From Nostoc sp. PCC 7107 (GTDB lineage: Bacteria > Cyanobacteriota > Cyanobacteriia > Cyanobacteriales > Nostocaceae), in the NCBI RefSeq assembly GCF_000316625.1, contig NC_019676.1:4296501-4360500 (forward strand): a DNA stretch of 64,000 bases. The letters run 5' to 3'. The first letter of the stretch is position 1; each line of letters opens with the position of its first letter. The position numbers and the translations under genes are program-made. The notes under the pieces are model-generated. The model was not told where the DNA came from and searched no databases. It saw nothing but the letters and a program-made list of their open reading frames with translations. Positions 50,838-60,852 of this stretch are shown one piece after another.

Positions 50838-51623
50838 AAATTAGCTCGATTCGACTTCAGGAGGGTTTACAGCCAAACATTGATGCTAGTCATTAACTAA
50901 ATAAGAATTGATTGACCTTGCTGAGATCATTGCCAGCCAGATTAATTTTTTGATCTTATCCAGGGATTTAAATTAGACACTTTTATTGCTTCTAATTGTC
51001 CCAAAGTTATTCATTCTTGACTTCTGTGTTAGTACTTACCGAGTATGGTAGCAATCCTTATCGCTAAAAATATCTATTTTGCAGTAGATATTAGCTTTTT
51101 GCATACAATCATCCTTTAGGTAGTACAGTAATATCTATTAACAAATTTTACAATATTCAAGATTAATATAATACAGCGGATAGCTGTGGGGATCGCCTAT
51201 TTCAGAAGTAAGAAAAAAATGCGGATGAAGCGATCGCATTTTATGATCAATTTTTATTATCTCATCGACAAAACGCCCCGAAGAAATTGGCTATGGGACA
51301 AAAGTAAAAGAGCAAAGAGCCGTTAGCAATAGCAGGGCGTGTAGCTAGTACTGAGTTGAAAGTACCAAGTATAAAACCAGTTGTATCAAAGCTTTGAATA
51401 ATCAGCCATGTCTTAGTTTATATCAATAGAGCCATCAAAAGTAAATATTAGATAAAGCTGTTTTCGTTTATATGAAGTACAAGTTTAGATATTTTTCGAT
51501 ACAAGGCAGCAAAATTTAAAATTAATACAAAAAGTTGAGTCGGTGCGTCGCTCATGCAAAAATGCCGCAACATCACTACTCATGGTAGAAATTTACTCAT
51601 TTGCTCAAGGCTTATATCTAGCG
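50838..51623. other. 786-bp gene-free region
   Basis: No open frame of note, no tRNA and no strong hairpin was found. One HIP1 octamer lies in GATGAAGCGATCGCATTTTA (about 51225-51244). It presumably holds the promoter of the 50133-50837 gene at its left end. Confidence 0.4.
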
Positions 51624-53750
51624 TTAGAGCTTATCTAGCTCCTCCAGAATTTCTTTAGCAGTTTGATATCTTCTCAGATAATCAAAAGAAGTCATCCGTT
51701 CTAAAATTGCTGCTAACCCATCGGAAACTTGCGCCTTATCTCGCCAAATTAGCACAGTTGTCTGCGGATCACGCTCAATTTCTTTAGCATTTTTTCCAGT
51801 TAAAGCTTGAACTCCAATCATTCCCAGAGCATGAATATCACTATTCAACCTTGGCTGACCCATAAGTTGTTCAGGCGAAGCATAGCCAAGCGTCCCCACC
51901 GCCACTGTCAAGCTTTCTTCTTCTTGATGCGGTTGAATTTGTTTGACTGCACCAAAGTCAATCAGTACGATCCTATTGTCTGTTTCTCGACGCATCAAAT
52001 TACTGGGTTTGATATCTCGATGGATCACATTATGATCATGGACAAATACTAATACCTTCAAAACATCCCTTAATATTTTTATTACCTCAGCTTCCTCAAG
52101 ACGCTTACCCACAATCAATTCATCTTGTAGGCAATGCCCTTTGATATACTCCTGCACTAAATAAAATTGCTGATTTTCTTCAAAGTAAGCTAGTAGTTGA
52201 GGAATTCGCTTGTGATGTCCCAAAATCTCCAGAATTTCTGCCTCTACACGAAATAAACGCCTAGCAACTTCCAGAAATCTAGGGTCTTTCTGCGCTGGTT
52301 GTAAATGCTTCACAACACACTTTGGTGAACCAGGGCGTTTGGTATCGTCGGCTAAGTAAGTATAACCAAAACCCCCAGAACCTAGTACTTGTGACACCTT
52401 ATAGCGATTGTTCAGCAATTGACCGCTTTGGGGTTGACTATCAACAGGTGACTTGGCTTCGTTACTAGTAGCACCACCTTCTCGCAACAGCGATTTCAAT
52501 AAGTCTATGGTTTTTTCTTGTTCTTGAATCTGATTAGCAATTTTGTCTCGCTGTAGCTTTTCCGAGTAGGCTGTGTAGACAACTACGCTACCAGCTGCTG
52601 CAATTAACCCAATTACAGGCTGTGCTAGTGGTACCCATCCGGCTTGGTTAAAGATAATAAAGCTGCCACCTATCAAGAAAACCAAAGCTCCTCCACCTGC
52701 TAATCCTAAAACTAGTGGATGCTTAATTTTCCATCCGATTAACGCACCTATTAAAGTCCAACCCCAAAGCCAAGTTATTTCTCCCCATTCGGGGATGTAC
52801 CAAAATATTGGTCTTTGGTCAAGAACTCCACTGAGAATCTCGCTGACAATGTGAGCATGAATGACAATTCCTGGCATCTTTCCAGCATTATCTTGTCTCC
52901 CAGTAGCATAAGGAGTATTGCGGATATCTTGCTTACTGGGTGCTGTAGCGCCAATTAAAACGATTTTGTCCTTAACCCAATCAGGATTGACTTTATTGTT
53001 AAGTACGTCTGTAAAACTGACTGTTCGGGCAACATTATGAAAAGAACGGTAGTTGAGCAATATTTGAAAACCACCGTTATCTGCTTCCACATAACCGCCA
53101 GCATCTTGTGGTAAACGTTGAAACACAGTTTTACCCAGCTTTAATTGTAATGCGTCACCTGTTTGGGTAATTTGTGGTTGGATTTTGGCTGTGTCTGCTA
53201 GATATTTCAATGCTACTGCAACGGCCAAAGACTGCTGACTTTGACATGGCGCTTTTGGTTCAGGATTGACAAATAGTAGGGCGCGGCGAATAACTGCATC
53301 CGGGTCTTCTGGAAGATCGGCAAATCCAACATTATTTGCATCTAATCCTGGTGGAGGGGACGTTGTTGTGCTGCAAATTGGAATAATTTTCTTGTTTGTT
53401 TGCAAGCGGTTCAGCAGTTTGGCATGACCAGGTTCTTGGGGTATATCTCGAAAGAAGTCTAAAGCAATGACCCGCGACTGATTACTTTGTAATTTGTCTA
53501 AGAGTCTGTCTAGTTCTTCATCAGTGGGTGTGCTGTGCTTGAGTTCTTGGATATCTTGCTCTGTGAATCCCACAATCAAAAGGCGAGGGTCAGGAGGTAA
53601 ATCTGCACGCCTTTGCATCATCTGGTCAAAAACCTTCAGTTCAAAGTACTCGAATAGTCTGAGCCTTTGAACCCCAGCCAACATGATTGTAACTAGCACG
53701 CTAGTAACTATGACTGGCTGTGTGAATAATTTTTTCGCCCCTGCAAACAT
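51624..53750 (-). CDS. CHASE2-domain serine/threonine protein kinase
   Basis: The 708-residue protein has an N-terminal membrane helix and a CHASE2 sensor domain (about 35-325: VFDQMMQRRADLPPDPRLLIVG, GFADLPEDPDAVIRRALLF, VNPDWVKDKIVLIGATAPSKQD). Three transmembrane helices (about 330-410) and a coiled coil follow. The C-terminal kinase domain has VLGSGGFGYTYLADD (P-loop), CVVKHL (Lys), VIHRDIKPSNL (catalytic loop) and LIDFGAVKQI (DFG). All catalytic motifs are present. CHASE2 senses an extracytoplasmic signal, and Ser/Thr phosphorylation follows in the cytoplasm. Two FHA-domain proteins encoded 2-7 kb away are plausible phospho-Thr readers. Confidence 0.93.
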   Translation of the reverse strand: MFAGAKKLFTQPVIVTSVLVTIMLAGVQRLRLFEYFELKVFDQMMQRRADLPPDPRLLIVGFTEQDIQELKHSTPTDEELDRLLDKLQSNQSRVIALDFFRDIPQEPGHAKLLNRLQTNKKIIPICSTTTSPPPGLDANNVGFADLPEDPDAVIRRALLFVNPEPKAPCQSQQSLAVAVALKYLADTAKIQPQITQTGDALQLKLGKTVFQRLPQDAGGYVEADNGGFQILLNYRSFHNVARTVSFTDVLNNKVNPDWVKDKIVLIGATAPSKQDIRNTPYATGRQDNAGKMPGIVIHAHIVSEILSGVLDQRPIFWYIPEWGEITWLWGWTLIGALIGWKIKHPLVLGLAGGGALVFLIGGSFIIFNQAGWVPLAQPVIGLIAAAGSVVVYTAYSEKLQRDKIANQIQEQEKTIDLLKSLLREGGATSNEAKSPVDSQPQSGQLLNNRYKVSQVLGSGGFGYTYLADDTKRPGSPKCVVKHLQPAQKDPRFLEVARRLFRVEAEILEILGHHKRIPQLLAYFEENQQFYLVQEYIKGHCLQDELIVGKRLEEAEVIKILRDVLKVLVFVHDHNVIHRDIKPSNLMRRETDNRIVLIDFGAVKQIQPHQEEESLTVAVGTLGYASPEQLMGQPRLNSDIHALGMIGVQALTGKNAKEIERDPQTTVLIWRDKAQVSDGLAAILERMTSFDYLRRYQTAKEILEELDKL

Positions 53751-53951
53751 AGTCTTACGAAAGTTGGATCTTTATGGTAGGTCAACTACGTTAAAGTAGA
53801 CGACTTTGGCGTTAGTTTAACCATACATATTAAAAGTAATTGTAGGTTGATCACTTAAACTTTCGATCCTATGTATCAGAACTGGAACAAAAGTAATTAA
53901 ATCTCTAGAAGTAGGAAAAATCATCTTTGATTCTCCCTACTCCAATTTATA

Positions 53952-54521
53952 TTAGTTAGCTTTGGCGATCGCACCGCAAGCTAGACGACCACCGCCAGCT
54001 TCATCTGCTGTACCTCCAGCTTTCTTTTGATCTTGGAGTTTATGCACAATCAAAGCACTACCATCACCATCAAATAAGCTGATGGGACTATCGCCAAGAG
54101 TCACACTGCTAATAAATGCTTCTAAACGACCTTGACCTAAAGGATTAATTTTAATATTGGGTAAATCACCTAAATGATAAGGATGGTTCTTTTCCACAGG
54201 AGTAGATGAACCGAAGGGCCCGGGGTCAAAATGTCCACCAGCGGAACTAAAAGGCTTTTCTGTACCTGTTTCACAAGCACCTTTTTCATGGATATGAACA
54301 CCATGTAATCCCGGAGTCAAGATTTTCGGATCACCTTTGAGTTCCACAGCCACCCAAACAGACTGAAGCTCGGTATTTTGTACAGCTTTCAGTGTCCCTG
54401 TAATCCCAGGTCCAGTAATTTGGGCTTGAGCTTTTAATTGTGACCCAGCACCATTGGAAGGAGAAACACAAGCTGTTAGTAGTAGTAGACAAGCAATAAC
54501 GATGTAAGAGATAAATTTCAT
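53952..54521 (-). CDS. sodC: Cu/Zn superoxide dismutase, lipoprotein type
   Basis: The 189-residue protein has a lipoprotein signal (CLLLLTAC, lipobox LTAC). The SodC domain has GVHIHEKGACE (Cu His pair), SAGGHFDPG (bridging His), a Zn-binding stretch NHPYHLGDLPN, SALIVHKLQD (Cu His) and GGRLACGAI (active-site Arg and the disulfide Cys). All metal ligands are in place. It dismutates superoxide outside the cytoplasm. It is divergent from the pentapeptide-protein gene, sharing a 71-bp spacer. Confidence 0.94.
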   Translation of the reverse strand: MKFISYIVIACLLLLTACVSPSNGAGSQLKAQAQITGPGITGTLKAVQNTELQSVWVAVELKGDPKILTPGLHGVHIHEKGACETGTEKPFSSAGGHFDPGPFGSSTPVEKNHPYHLGDLPNIKINPLGQGRLEAFISSVTLGDSPISLFDGDGSALIVHKLQDQKKAGGTADEAGGGRLACGAIAKAN

Positions 54522-54592
54522 AATTCAGATTCTCAAAACTCAATCAACACTGGTTTTGTTATTCAATATCATTGCCACAAGAGGAAGTAAAA

Positions 54593-55579
54593 ATGCGCGA
54601 ACGTTTACATAAATGGATGCAGCAGTTTCAAGAGTGGATTATTTTCGCTTTGATCTTTGTATTGTCAATAGTAGTGATTCGCGTTTTTGAGGATAAACCC
54701 CCATTTAAAAGTATTGTGCAGTCATTAACTAGTTCTCAGTTTATTGGTACTCTGCAAGACTTGAGTATTTTGGCTGTTGTCATTCTTTACTTCCGAGAAA
54801 CTCCTTCCCGAAAAAAACAGGCACATTATGAAGCATGGCGTGTGATTAACTCAGCTTATGGACAACGGGCTAGTGGCGGTAGACTGCAAGCATTACAAGA
54901 CTTGAACAATGATGGTGTGAGCTTGGCCGGACTCACGGCTGATAAAGCTTATTTAGCTGGGATTAACTTAAAAGGAGCCGACTTGCGAGATGCAAACCTG
55001 GAAGGGACTAACCTGAAAAATGCTTGTTTACAAGAAATTGATTTGCGAAATGCCAATCTTCAACAAGCTGATTTGCGATATGCCAACCTTGAGGGAGCAA
55101 ATTTAAGAAATGCTAATCTTCAAGGACAAAGTACTAACCTCAGCTACACAAATTTCCAGAATGCTTACTTAAGTCATGCCAATTTCCAATTAGCCTACCT
55201 TTGGAGTGCTAATCTTCAAAGTGCTGATTTAAGTTATGCCAATCTTCAAGAAGCTGATTTAAGTTATGCCAATCTGCAAGGGGCTAATCTCAAATATGCC
55301 AATTTTCAAGGTGCTGACCTCAGTCCGACCAATCTTGAGAAAGCCAACTTTCAAGGTGCAGACTTGCAAAATGCTGATCTCAGAGATGCCCAAAACTTGA
55401 ATCCAGAGCAAATTAAATTAGCGCGGAATTGGGAACATGCCAGATATGACGAGGCTTTACGGATGCAGCTAGGTTTAAGTCCATTTAGCCAAAATATTGA
55501 AGTCTTTCAACCAGACAACTCTGGTCAGGACGACAATTTCTTCGATACCCAGCAGTCCCAACTCCCCGACGATTTTTAA
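54593..55579 (+). CDS. Membrane-anchored pentapeptide-repeat protein
   Basis: The start is ATG 54593, preceded by the strong ribosome-binding site GAGGAAG; the frame is open 21 bp further upstream. Two N-terminal membrane helices are present (about 14-33 and 58-72). Residues ~115-270 are around 30 pentapeptides of the A(D/N)Lxx type (GADLRDANLEGTNLKNA and so on), which fold as a right-handed quadrilateral beta-helix. The C-terminus is acidic and Gln/Asp-rich. Such proteins are numerous in cyanobacteria and usually of unknown role. Confidence 0.9.
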   Translation: MRERLHKWMQQFQEWIIFALIFVLSIVVIRVFEDKPPFKSIVQSLTSSQFIGTLQDLSILAVVILYFRETPSRKKQAHYEAWRVINSAYGQRASGGRLQALQDLNNDGVSLAGLTADKAYLAGINLKGADLRDANLEGTNLKNACLQEIDLRNANLQQADLRYANLEGANLRNANLQGQSTNLSYTNFQNAYLSHANFQLAYLWSANLQSADLSYANLQEADLSYANLQGANLKYANFQGADLSPTNLEKANFQGADLQNADLRDAQNLNPEQIKLARNWEHARYDEALRMQLGLSPFSQNIEVFQPDNSGQDDNFFDTQQSQLPDDF

Positions 55580-55597
55580 TGCTTCTGGATTGGATAA

Positions 55598-57352
55598 CTA
55601 AGCATCAATCACGACTCTACCGACAGGATAAGCCACACAAGTTAAGATATAGCCTTCTTTAATTTCACTTTCTTCCAAGGCTTCGGGATCATAGCCTTCC
55701 ATTTTGACGGTTCCTTCTAATTTACGTTTTTTGCAAGTACCACAAACCCCAGAACGGCAACTGCTGCGGATTTTTACTCCTTCTTGATCGGCCATATCCA
55801 GGATGCTTTCTTCGCCGTCACAAGGTACGTCTTTACCCGATTTTGAGAAAACTATCAGTGTTTGACTAGAAGATGCTGGGGTGGGAGAGACTGGAGTTGG
55901 TGTAGCGGCGAATGGAGTTGTCGCCACACGTGCTACTACATCTTGAACTGACGCTGCTTCTGTAGAGATTTTGCCTAGCATTTGGCGTAGCCCTAAATTA
56001 CCCGCAGGAGTAGGCGGAACTTCTACCTTAGCCGCAGGCGCTGGGGCTTTTTTGGTTTTTTTCCGAGGTGGGCCAAAGCTTTCTTCATAGTAGTTCTGCA
56101 TCGGGAAGTCGATGCTTTCAAGCAAGTCATTGACCGATTCCATAAATGGGTTCGGCCCACATACATAAACTGTGCGTTCTTTATAGTCTGGCGCAATTAG
56201 TTTTAACATTGCCGGATCAAGTCTGCCGGTGAAACTCATCCAACTTTGACCGGGTTCACGACGGGTAATGCTAATTGCCAGATTAAAACTGGGATGATTT
56301 GCTGCCATCCAGTCTAGTTCCTGCCGATAAATGATATCTCTGGGACTACGAGCGCAGTGGAAAAAGACAACATCAACGTTAGAGGCTGTGTCATACAACC
56401 AGCGGGACATAGACATCATTGGTGTGATGCCACTACCTGCGGAGATCAGCAACAGTTTTGGTGAGGGATTGGCAAAGCAGGTAAATTTACCTGTTGGGCC
56501 ATTCAGTTTCAGTGTGCTACCAACCTTGAGGTTATCGTGTAGCCAGTTGGAAACTAAACCTCGTGGGACATCTGGCCCAACATCATTAGGTGCGGGGACA
56601 CGTTTAACGGTAATTTCTAGGGTATGGGGACGAGAAGGTGTGGATGAGATGGAGTAGGAACGTAACACCTGTTCGCCGTTGATTTCTAAGTCGAGGGTGA
56701 CAAACTGACCTGGTTTATAAGTGAAGAGCTTTGGTGGGTCTACCACGAAGCGAAAGGTTTTGACATCGTTGGTCTCATCAATGATCTGGATACATTTAAC
56801 GGTTAAATCTCCCTTCATCCAACGCTCAATTTGGCTGTGATCTACCGTCGCTAGTGGCATGTACTCTTCTGGAGCTTTGACGACAGCGGCTGGAATTATT
56901 TGTGGTTCAGGAATTGATGGTGGGGCGACAGAGGCGATCGCTATTTCTTGCTGTATACCCTGACCGTTGCTTGTACTGACTACGTTAGTATTAACGTTAA
57001 TATTCAGATCAATCATGGTCGGTTCGTTGCTGGATAGTACGCCAATTACCATCAAGAAAAACCGCCCAATCTGCATCATGTCTCCCATTTTCAAGGGATA
57101 ATCCTGATTTATTTGGATTTGTTCCGCATTTAACCGCGAACCAGCACGACTTGCCAAATCAGTGTAATAATAATTGCCATTTTTGAGAGAAATTTTGCCG
57201 TGCATCCGACTGACTTCGGCACTATCTAAAACCACATTACAGTTAGGATATCGCCCAATGAGACACTCATGATTGAGCATTGTGTCTAAGTTGAGGTCTA
57301 GTTCTTTGAGTTCGTTGGGTTGCTGTGGGTCAATGATTCTGAGTTTAAGCAT
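55598..57352 (-). CDS. FHA - flavin reductase (FNR-like) - 2Fe-2S ferredoxin fusion protein
   Basis: This 584-residue protein carries an FHA domain at 1-105 (CLIGRYPNCNVVLDSAEVSRMHGKI). An FAD-binding FNR-type domain follows (about 180-290, LRSYSISSTPSRPHTLEI). Next is an NAD(P)-binding domain (LLLISAGSGITPMMSMSRW; TVYVCGPNPFMESVNDLL). After a Pro/Ala-rich linker comes a plant-type 2Fe-2S domain (SSCRSGVCGTCKKRKLEG and ILTCVAYPVG). The reductase-ferredoxin part resembles Hcr-type NADH oxidoreductases. The FHA addition is unusual and points to control by phospho-Thr binding. It is downstream of the polyferredoxin gene on the same strand, but a strong hairpin lies between them. Confidence 0.88.
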   Translation of the reverse strand: MLKLRIIDPQQPNELKELDLNLDTMLNHECLIGRYPNCNVVLDSAEVSRMHGKISLKNGNYYYTDLASRAGSRLNAEQIQINQDYPLKMGDMMQIGRFFLMVIGVLSSNEPTMIDLNINVNTNVVSTSNGQGIQQEIAIASVAPPSIPEPQIIPAAVVKAPEEYMPLATVDHSQIERWMKGDLTVKCIQIIDETNDVKTFRFVVDPPKLFTYKPGQFVTLDLEINGEQVLRSYSISSTPSRPHTLEITVKRVPAPNDVGPDVPRGLVSNWLHDNLKVGSTLKLNGPTGKFTCFANPSPKLLLISAGSGITPMMSMSRWLYDTASNVDVVFFHCARSPRDIIYRQELDWMAANHPSFNLAISITRREPGQSWMSFTGRLDPAMLKLIAPDYKERTVYVCGPNPFMESVNDLLESIDFPMQNYYEESFGPPRKKTKKAPAPAAKVEVPPTPAGNLGLRQMLGKISTEAASVQDVVARVATTPFAATPTPVSPTPASSSQTLIVFSKSGKDVPCDGEESILDMADQEGVKIRSSCRSGVCGTCKKRKLEGTVKMEGYDPEALEESEIKEGYILTCVAYPVGRVVIDA

Positions 57353-57430
57353 ATTAATTACCTAATATGTCAATTCCTATGTGTTTCTACTGCCAAAATC
57401 AGGGAAATTGTTCACACTTTATGTTGTAAT

Positions 57431-57457
57431 CATTACCTAAACTCAATACAGGTAATG
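57431..57457. promoter_or_regulatory. Hairpin upstream of the FHA-reductase-ferredoxin gene
   Basis: CATTACCT and AGGTAATG form an 8-bp perfect stem about 80 bp before the start codon at 57352. It may be an operator or part of a structured leader. Confidence 0.35.
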
Positions 57458-57486
57458 AGGAGTGCCACAAAACTGGCGTTGATTGC

Positions 57487-57519
57487 TTTAACTGGGATGG
57501 TACTGCCATCCCAGTTAAA
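57487..57519 (-). terminator. Strong hairpin directly after the polyferredoxin-FHA gene
   Basis: TTTAACTGGGATGG and CCATCCCAGTTAAA form a perfect 14-bp stem with a TACTG loop, starting 4 bp after the stop codon at 57523. There is no U-tract, so it may act as an mRNA 3' stabiliser or attenuator between the two redox genes as well as a terminator. Confidence 0.6.
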
Positions 57520-57522
57520 TTG

Positions 57523-60500
57523 CTAGAGTTGCGTTATGGAACAAGCTTGTCCTAGACTTGCTTGCAGACGATTGCTCAAAAGCTCCAAGATATTTCTGGC
57601 TAGTAATGTGTCTTGGGACAGCACTGCCTCAAAATTCTCAGCATTGATTCTTAATGTCTTAGTTCTGGTACTAGATGCTACTACGGTGGCAGCATAGTTG
57701 GTGTGGTTTAATACTTCTAATTCACCAATAGTTTGCCCAGGCAAGATAATTCCTGATAAATCTTGATTACCCATGCTTTGGCTGACTCTGGCCTCACCAT
57801 CGATTAAGACGATTAGATCATGAGCAACGGTACCCATTCGACAAATTTCTTCTTCTGGTCGATAAACCCGGATGTGGCTATTTTTGGCTAAATCAATTAA
57901 GACATTTGCCTTGAGTCCTGAGAAGAAGCTGCTCTTATACAGCCATAACAACTTTTCTAAGGTTCCTAAAGCTTCAGCAAGGGTATCTCCTTGTTGTGCT
58001 TGCATTTCCCACTGCACCAGAATCACAATATCGTCGCCACTGCTGAAGCGGACAACATCACCTTGTTTGAGTTGTGCTTGCTGATCAAGAATTTGTGTCT
58101 TGCCAATCCGCAGACCATTACTACTACCTAAATCTTTGACGCTCACGCCTTTTTCATCTAGGTAGAAGATGGCGTGCTGACGCGAAACGCGGTTATCGGA
58201 AATGATGATGTCGTTGCCAACTTCCCGTCCGACGCGAACTGTGGATTGTTGAAAGACTCGTCTTTCCACACGTCCCATGATTTTGATTTGAGCAATCATT
58301 GTCGGTACAGTGCTTTTGGCGTGGGTTTGTCCTTGTCCCAGAATGCGTTCAGCGGTTTCGATCACCAGTGGATCTTTAGTAGACTTTGTATCTAACAACT
58401 GACGAGCTTGTTGGAAACCAAGGCTAGGATCGATCTGATGTAGTGCATAGAGGCTGGCTGCTTGGACTAAGGGATCGATATCTTGCAACATTTGCATTAA
58501 GACATCAATAATCACATCAGAACGTAATGCCGGTTCGGGGATTTGGGTGGGCGCTACGATGGAACTCCATGTAGAGGTATTGGTGGGAATGGAATTCCGA
58601 ATGGAATTGGGAGCGTCGATTTGCGTATCAGCCATTCCTGGATTAATGTCTGTGGCTGCACCAACTGACTGAGTTACTAGATCTTTGGCTTGGCGTAAGG
58701 AGGCGATGACTCTCATGCTGAGACGAGATATCCATTTCGACTGTTCTTCATTTGACCGCAGAATATCTCCCAAGATATTTGCTGCCAGTACACCGATGGA
58801 ACGAGCAATGTCGAAGGCTTCTGGGGTATCTCCTAAAATTTCCAGGATGCTGAGTAATTGGGTGACAATCAGTTTTTGTTTTTCTTGGACTGCTTGTCGC
58901 AATAGGACGTAAACAGGTGCGTGGGGATTGGAAACTAAGTTTTGCAGCGCTTGATAGCGAACTGCTAAGTCTTGCAATTGAGATAATAAAGTTTCGGCTG
59001 TCCTCAGTAGTGCGCCATCTTGGTTAAACATTTCTGCCAAGACTTGTTCTTGTTCGGCAGATGTGATGGCATATTCTTGACGCAAGCTCATGATTTGCTT
59101 TTGCTTGCGCTCAAAGGCATCTGATAAGGGTGTACCTGTTTCTACTAGTTCTTGGATAACTAATTCGAGTGCGCGGCGATAGCTATCAATCCGCAGTTGG
59201 TTTTCGCGGCTGAGTTGTCTTTGCGGATCGAGTAGGCCTGGGTCTTCGACACCCAGTTCAGAAAGGACGGAGTAGTGTTCTTCATCGCTGACGTTCAATT
59301 CTTTGCGGACATCTTTGAGGACTTCTAAGCTGTCGGCAGATTGGACGTTACCTTCTTGTAAGGATTCTTGCAATACGCCTTTATAAACGCGCAGTCTGTC
59401 AGCACGACTAAAACCGGGTAATACTTTAGCCAGAACATAGACTTCGTTGGGTAGGAGGTCTTGGAGCGATCGCCCTTCGAGGAATTTGCTCCAATCAACT
59501 GCTAGTTTGTTTAACTGACGACGCAAACTACTAGCCAAACTCTCACGAGAATAATTGTCTTTGCTCCTACCTAAACTTCTATGTAGCCATAAACTACTGA
59601 CCAATACGACAAAGGCATTCAGTACCAAAACTCCCCAAGTGGGAAATAAACTAATGTTGGGGCGACCACCGAAGGAGAAGAAGACGTTAAAAGAGATAAA
59701 TGTACACAAGACAAAGCAAGTGTGCATAATATCTTCGTCACTAATATTTCTGCCTTTGCCTTTGAGGAATGCCCGATAAGCTTTTTCTAGGCTGGAACAA
59801 ATCAAGTAGCTCAGGGCTGCACACACACCGATGGTTATCGGGGCTGCAATGATTTTGGGAATGGGTATAGCTTGTTCAAAGATGTAAAAACCTGGGTTGA
59901 ACAGCGTGCTTAACTGTCCTTCTTCATGTGTCCAAGCTCCTGAGTAGTAGTAGTCCCAGTTACCTGCGTACAAGAAGTAGTAAAAGTAGAAACCAAACAT
60001 CAAGCCAAAATAGGTGTAAAAGACTAGCTTTTGGTCTGGTCTGGTAATTCCTTCCCAATAAGAACGTTCTGAGTCAATGTCAATACAAGGGGATTGACAG
60101 CTAACGCAAGCACTTTTTTCGTTACCACTAGTATCGACACTGCGGCACATGGATTGAGTGATGCTTTGGGGCGGTTTGAGGTGGGCATCACTCCCTAACA
60201 ATCCTCTGGGGCCTGTGTAAAACATTTGTATGGGAGCCATTGGGCAGAAGTATTGACACCAACTTCTACCTTTGAAGAGAAAGCCTACGCCAATGGAAGA
60301 CGCGATGGTGAACAACAAGAACGCAGCCATTGCTGTACGATCGCTATTCACAAACAAAATGCGGATGTTCAATCCCAAATAGAACAGGAACATTTGCAGG
60401 TATAGGTAATTGCGCCCCAACCAAGATTCCTTTTCCACCCCTGCTAATTCGTACCGAATATTCCCTGTATCTGGGTTAACGACTTTACGCTTGCGCTGAA

Positions 60501-60852
60501 TCCCCAAGGCGCGGGGAATTTGGGAGAAGAAATATAACGGACAAATCCGCCGCCAAAATTCATGCCCAAATAACAGCAAAACCATGATCCCGATGGGCAG
60601 TACCATTGCCCAGAATATCCGCGCTCCCATAGGATAGGGTTGTTCTGGTAAACATAAACCCTGAACTGCTACGCAATCATCAGGATCGAGATATCTCTCT
60701 GGATGGAGATGAAAGGGACTTGCTGTATTACTGGGGTCGGTTAACCAAACCGAAAGGGGATCATAAAATAAAGAAAAAATTAATGTCAGCCAGCCGATAG
60801 CAAGCAGCCACCTGACTATGTGCATCTGTTTTTCTGAGACTTGACTAATCAT
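57523..60852 (-). CDS. Polyferredoxin membrane domain - HEAT-like - FHA - cNMP-binding fusion protein
   Basis: This 1109-residue protein is an uncommon fusion. Residues 1-440 form a NosR/NapH/CcoG-like membrane electron-transfer domain with about eight helices, Cys motifs RRICPLYF and WCQYFCPMAP, and a 4Fe-4S-type cluster (SACVSCQSPC). Residues ~440-840 are helical, partly HEAT-like (IDVLMQMLQDIDPLVQAASL). An FHA domain follows (about 855-945: VRVGREVGNDIIISDNRVSRQH). The C-terminus is a cyclic-nucleotide-binding domain (about 970-1095: ILPGQTIGELEVLNHTNYAA). It could pass electrons across or along a membrane under control of phospho-Thr and cNMP signals; that role is inferred. Confidence 0.82.
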   Translation of the reverse strand: MISQVSEKQMHIVRWLLAIGWLTLIFSLFYDPLSVWLTDPSNTASPFHLHPERYLDPDDCVAVQGLCLPEQPYPMGARIFWAMVLPIGIMVLLLFGHEFWRRICPLYFFSQIPRALGIQRKRKVVNPDTGNIRYELAGVEKESWLGRNYLYLQMFLFYLGLNIRILFVNSDRTAMAAFLLFTIASSIGVGFLFKGRSWCQYFCPMAPIQMFYTGPRGLLGSDAHLKPPQSITQSMCRSVDTSGNEKSACVSCQSPCIDIDSERSYWEGITRPDQKLVFYTYFGLMFGFYFYYFLYAGNWDYYYSGAWTHEEGQLSTLFNPGFYIFEQAIPIPKIIAAPITIGVCAALSYLICSSLEKAYRAFLKGKGRNISDEDIMHTCFVLCTFISFNVFFSFGGRPNISLFPTWGVLVLNAFVVLVSSLWLHRSLGRSKDNYSRESLASSLRRQLNKLAVDWSKFLEGRSLQDLLPNEVYVLAKVLPGFSRADRLRVYKGVLQESLQEGNVQSADSLEVLKDVRKELNVSDEEHYSVLSELGVEDPGLLDPQRQLSRENQLRIDSYRRALELVIQELVETGTPLSDAFERKQKQIMSLRQEYAITSAEQEQVLAEMFNQDGALLRTAETLLSQLQDLAVRYQALQNLVSNPHAPVYVLLRQAVQEKQKLIVTQLLSILEILGDTPEAFDIARSIGVLAANILGDILRSNEEQSKWISRLSMRVIASLRQAKDLVTQSVGAATDINPGMADTQIDAPNSIRNSIPTNTSTWSSIVAPTQIPEPALRSDVIIDVLMQMLQDIDPLVQAASLYALHQIDPSLGFQQARQLLDTKSTKDPLVIETAERILGQGQTHAKSTVPTMIAQIKIMGRVERRVFQQSTVRVGREVGNDIIISDNRVSRQHAIFYLDEKGVSVKDLGSSNGLRIGKTQILDQQAQLKQGDVVRFSSGDDIVILVQWEMQAQQGDTLAEALGTLEKLLWLYKSSFFSGLKANVLIDLAKNSHIRVYRPEEEICRMGTVAHDLIVLIDGEARVSQSMGNQDLSGIILPGQTIGELEVLNHTNYAATVVASSTRTKTLRINAENFEAVLSQDTLLARNILELLSNRLQASLGQACSITQL

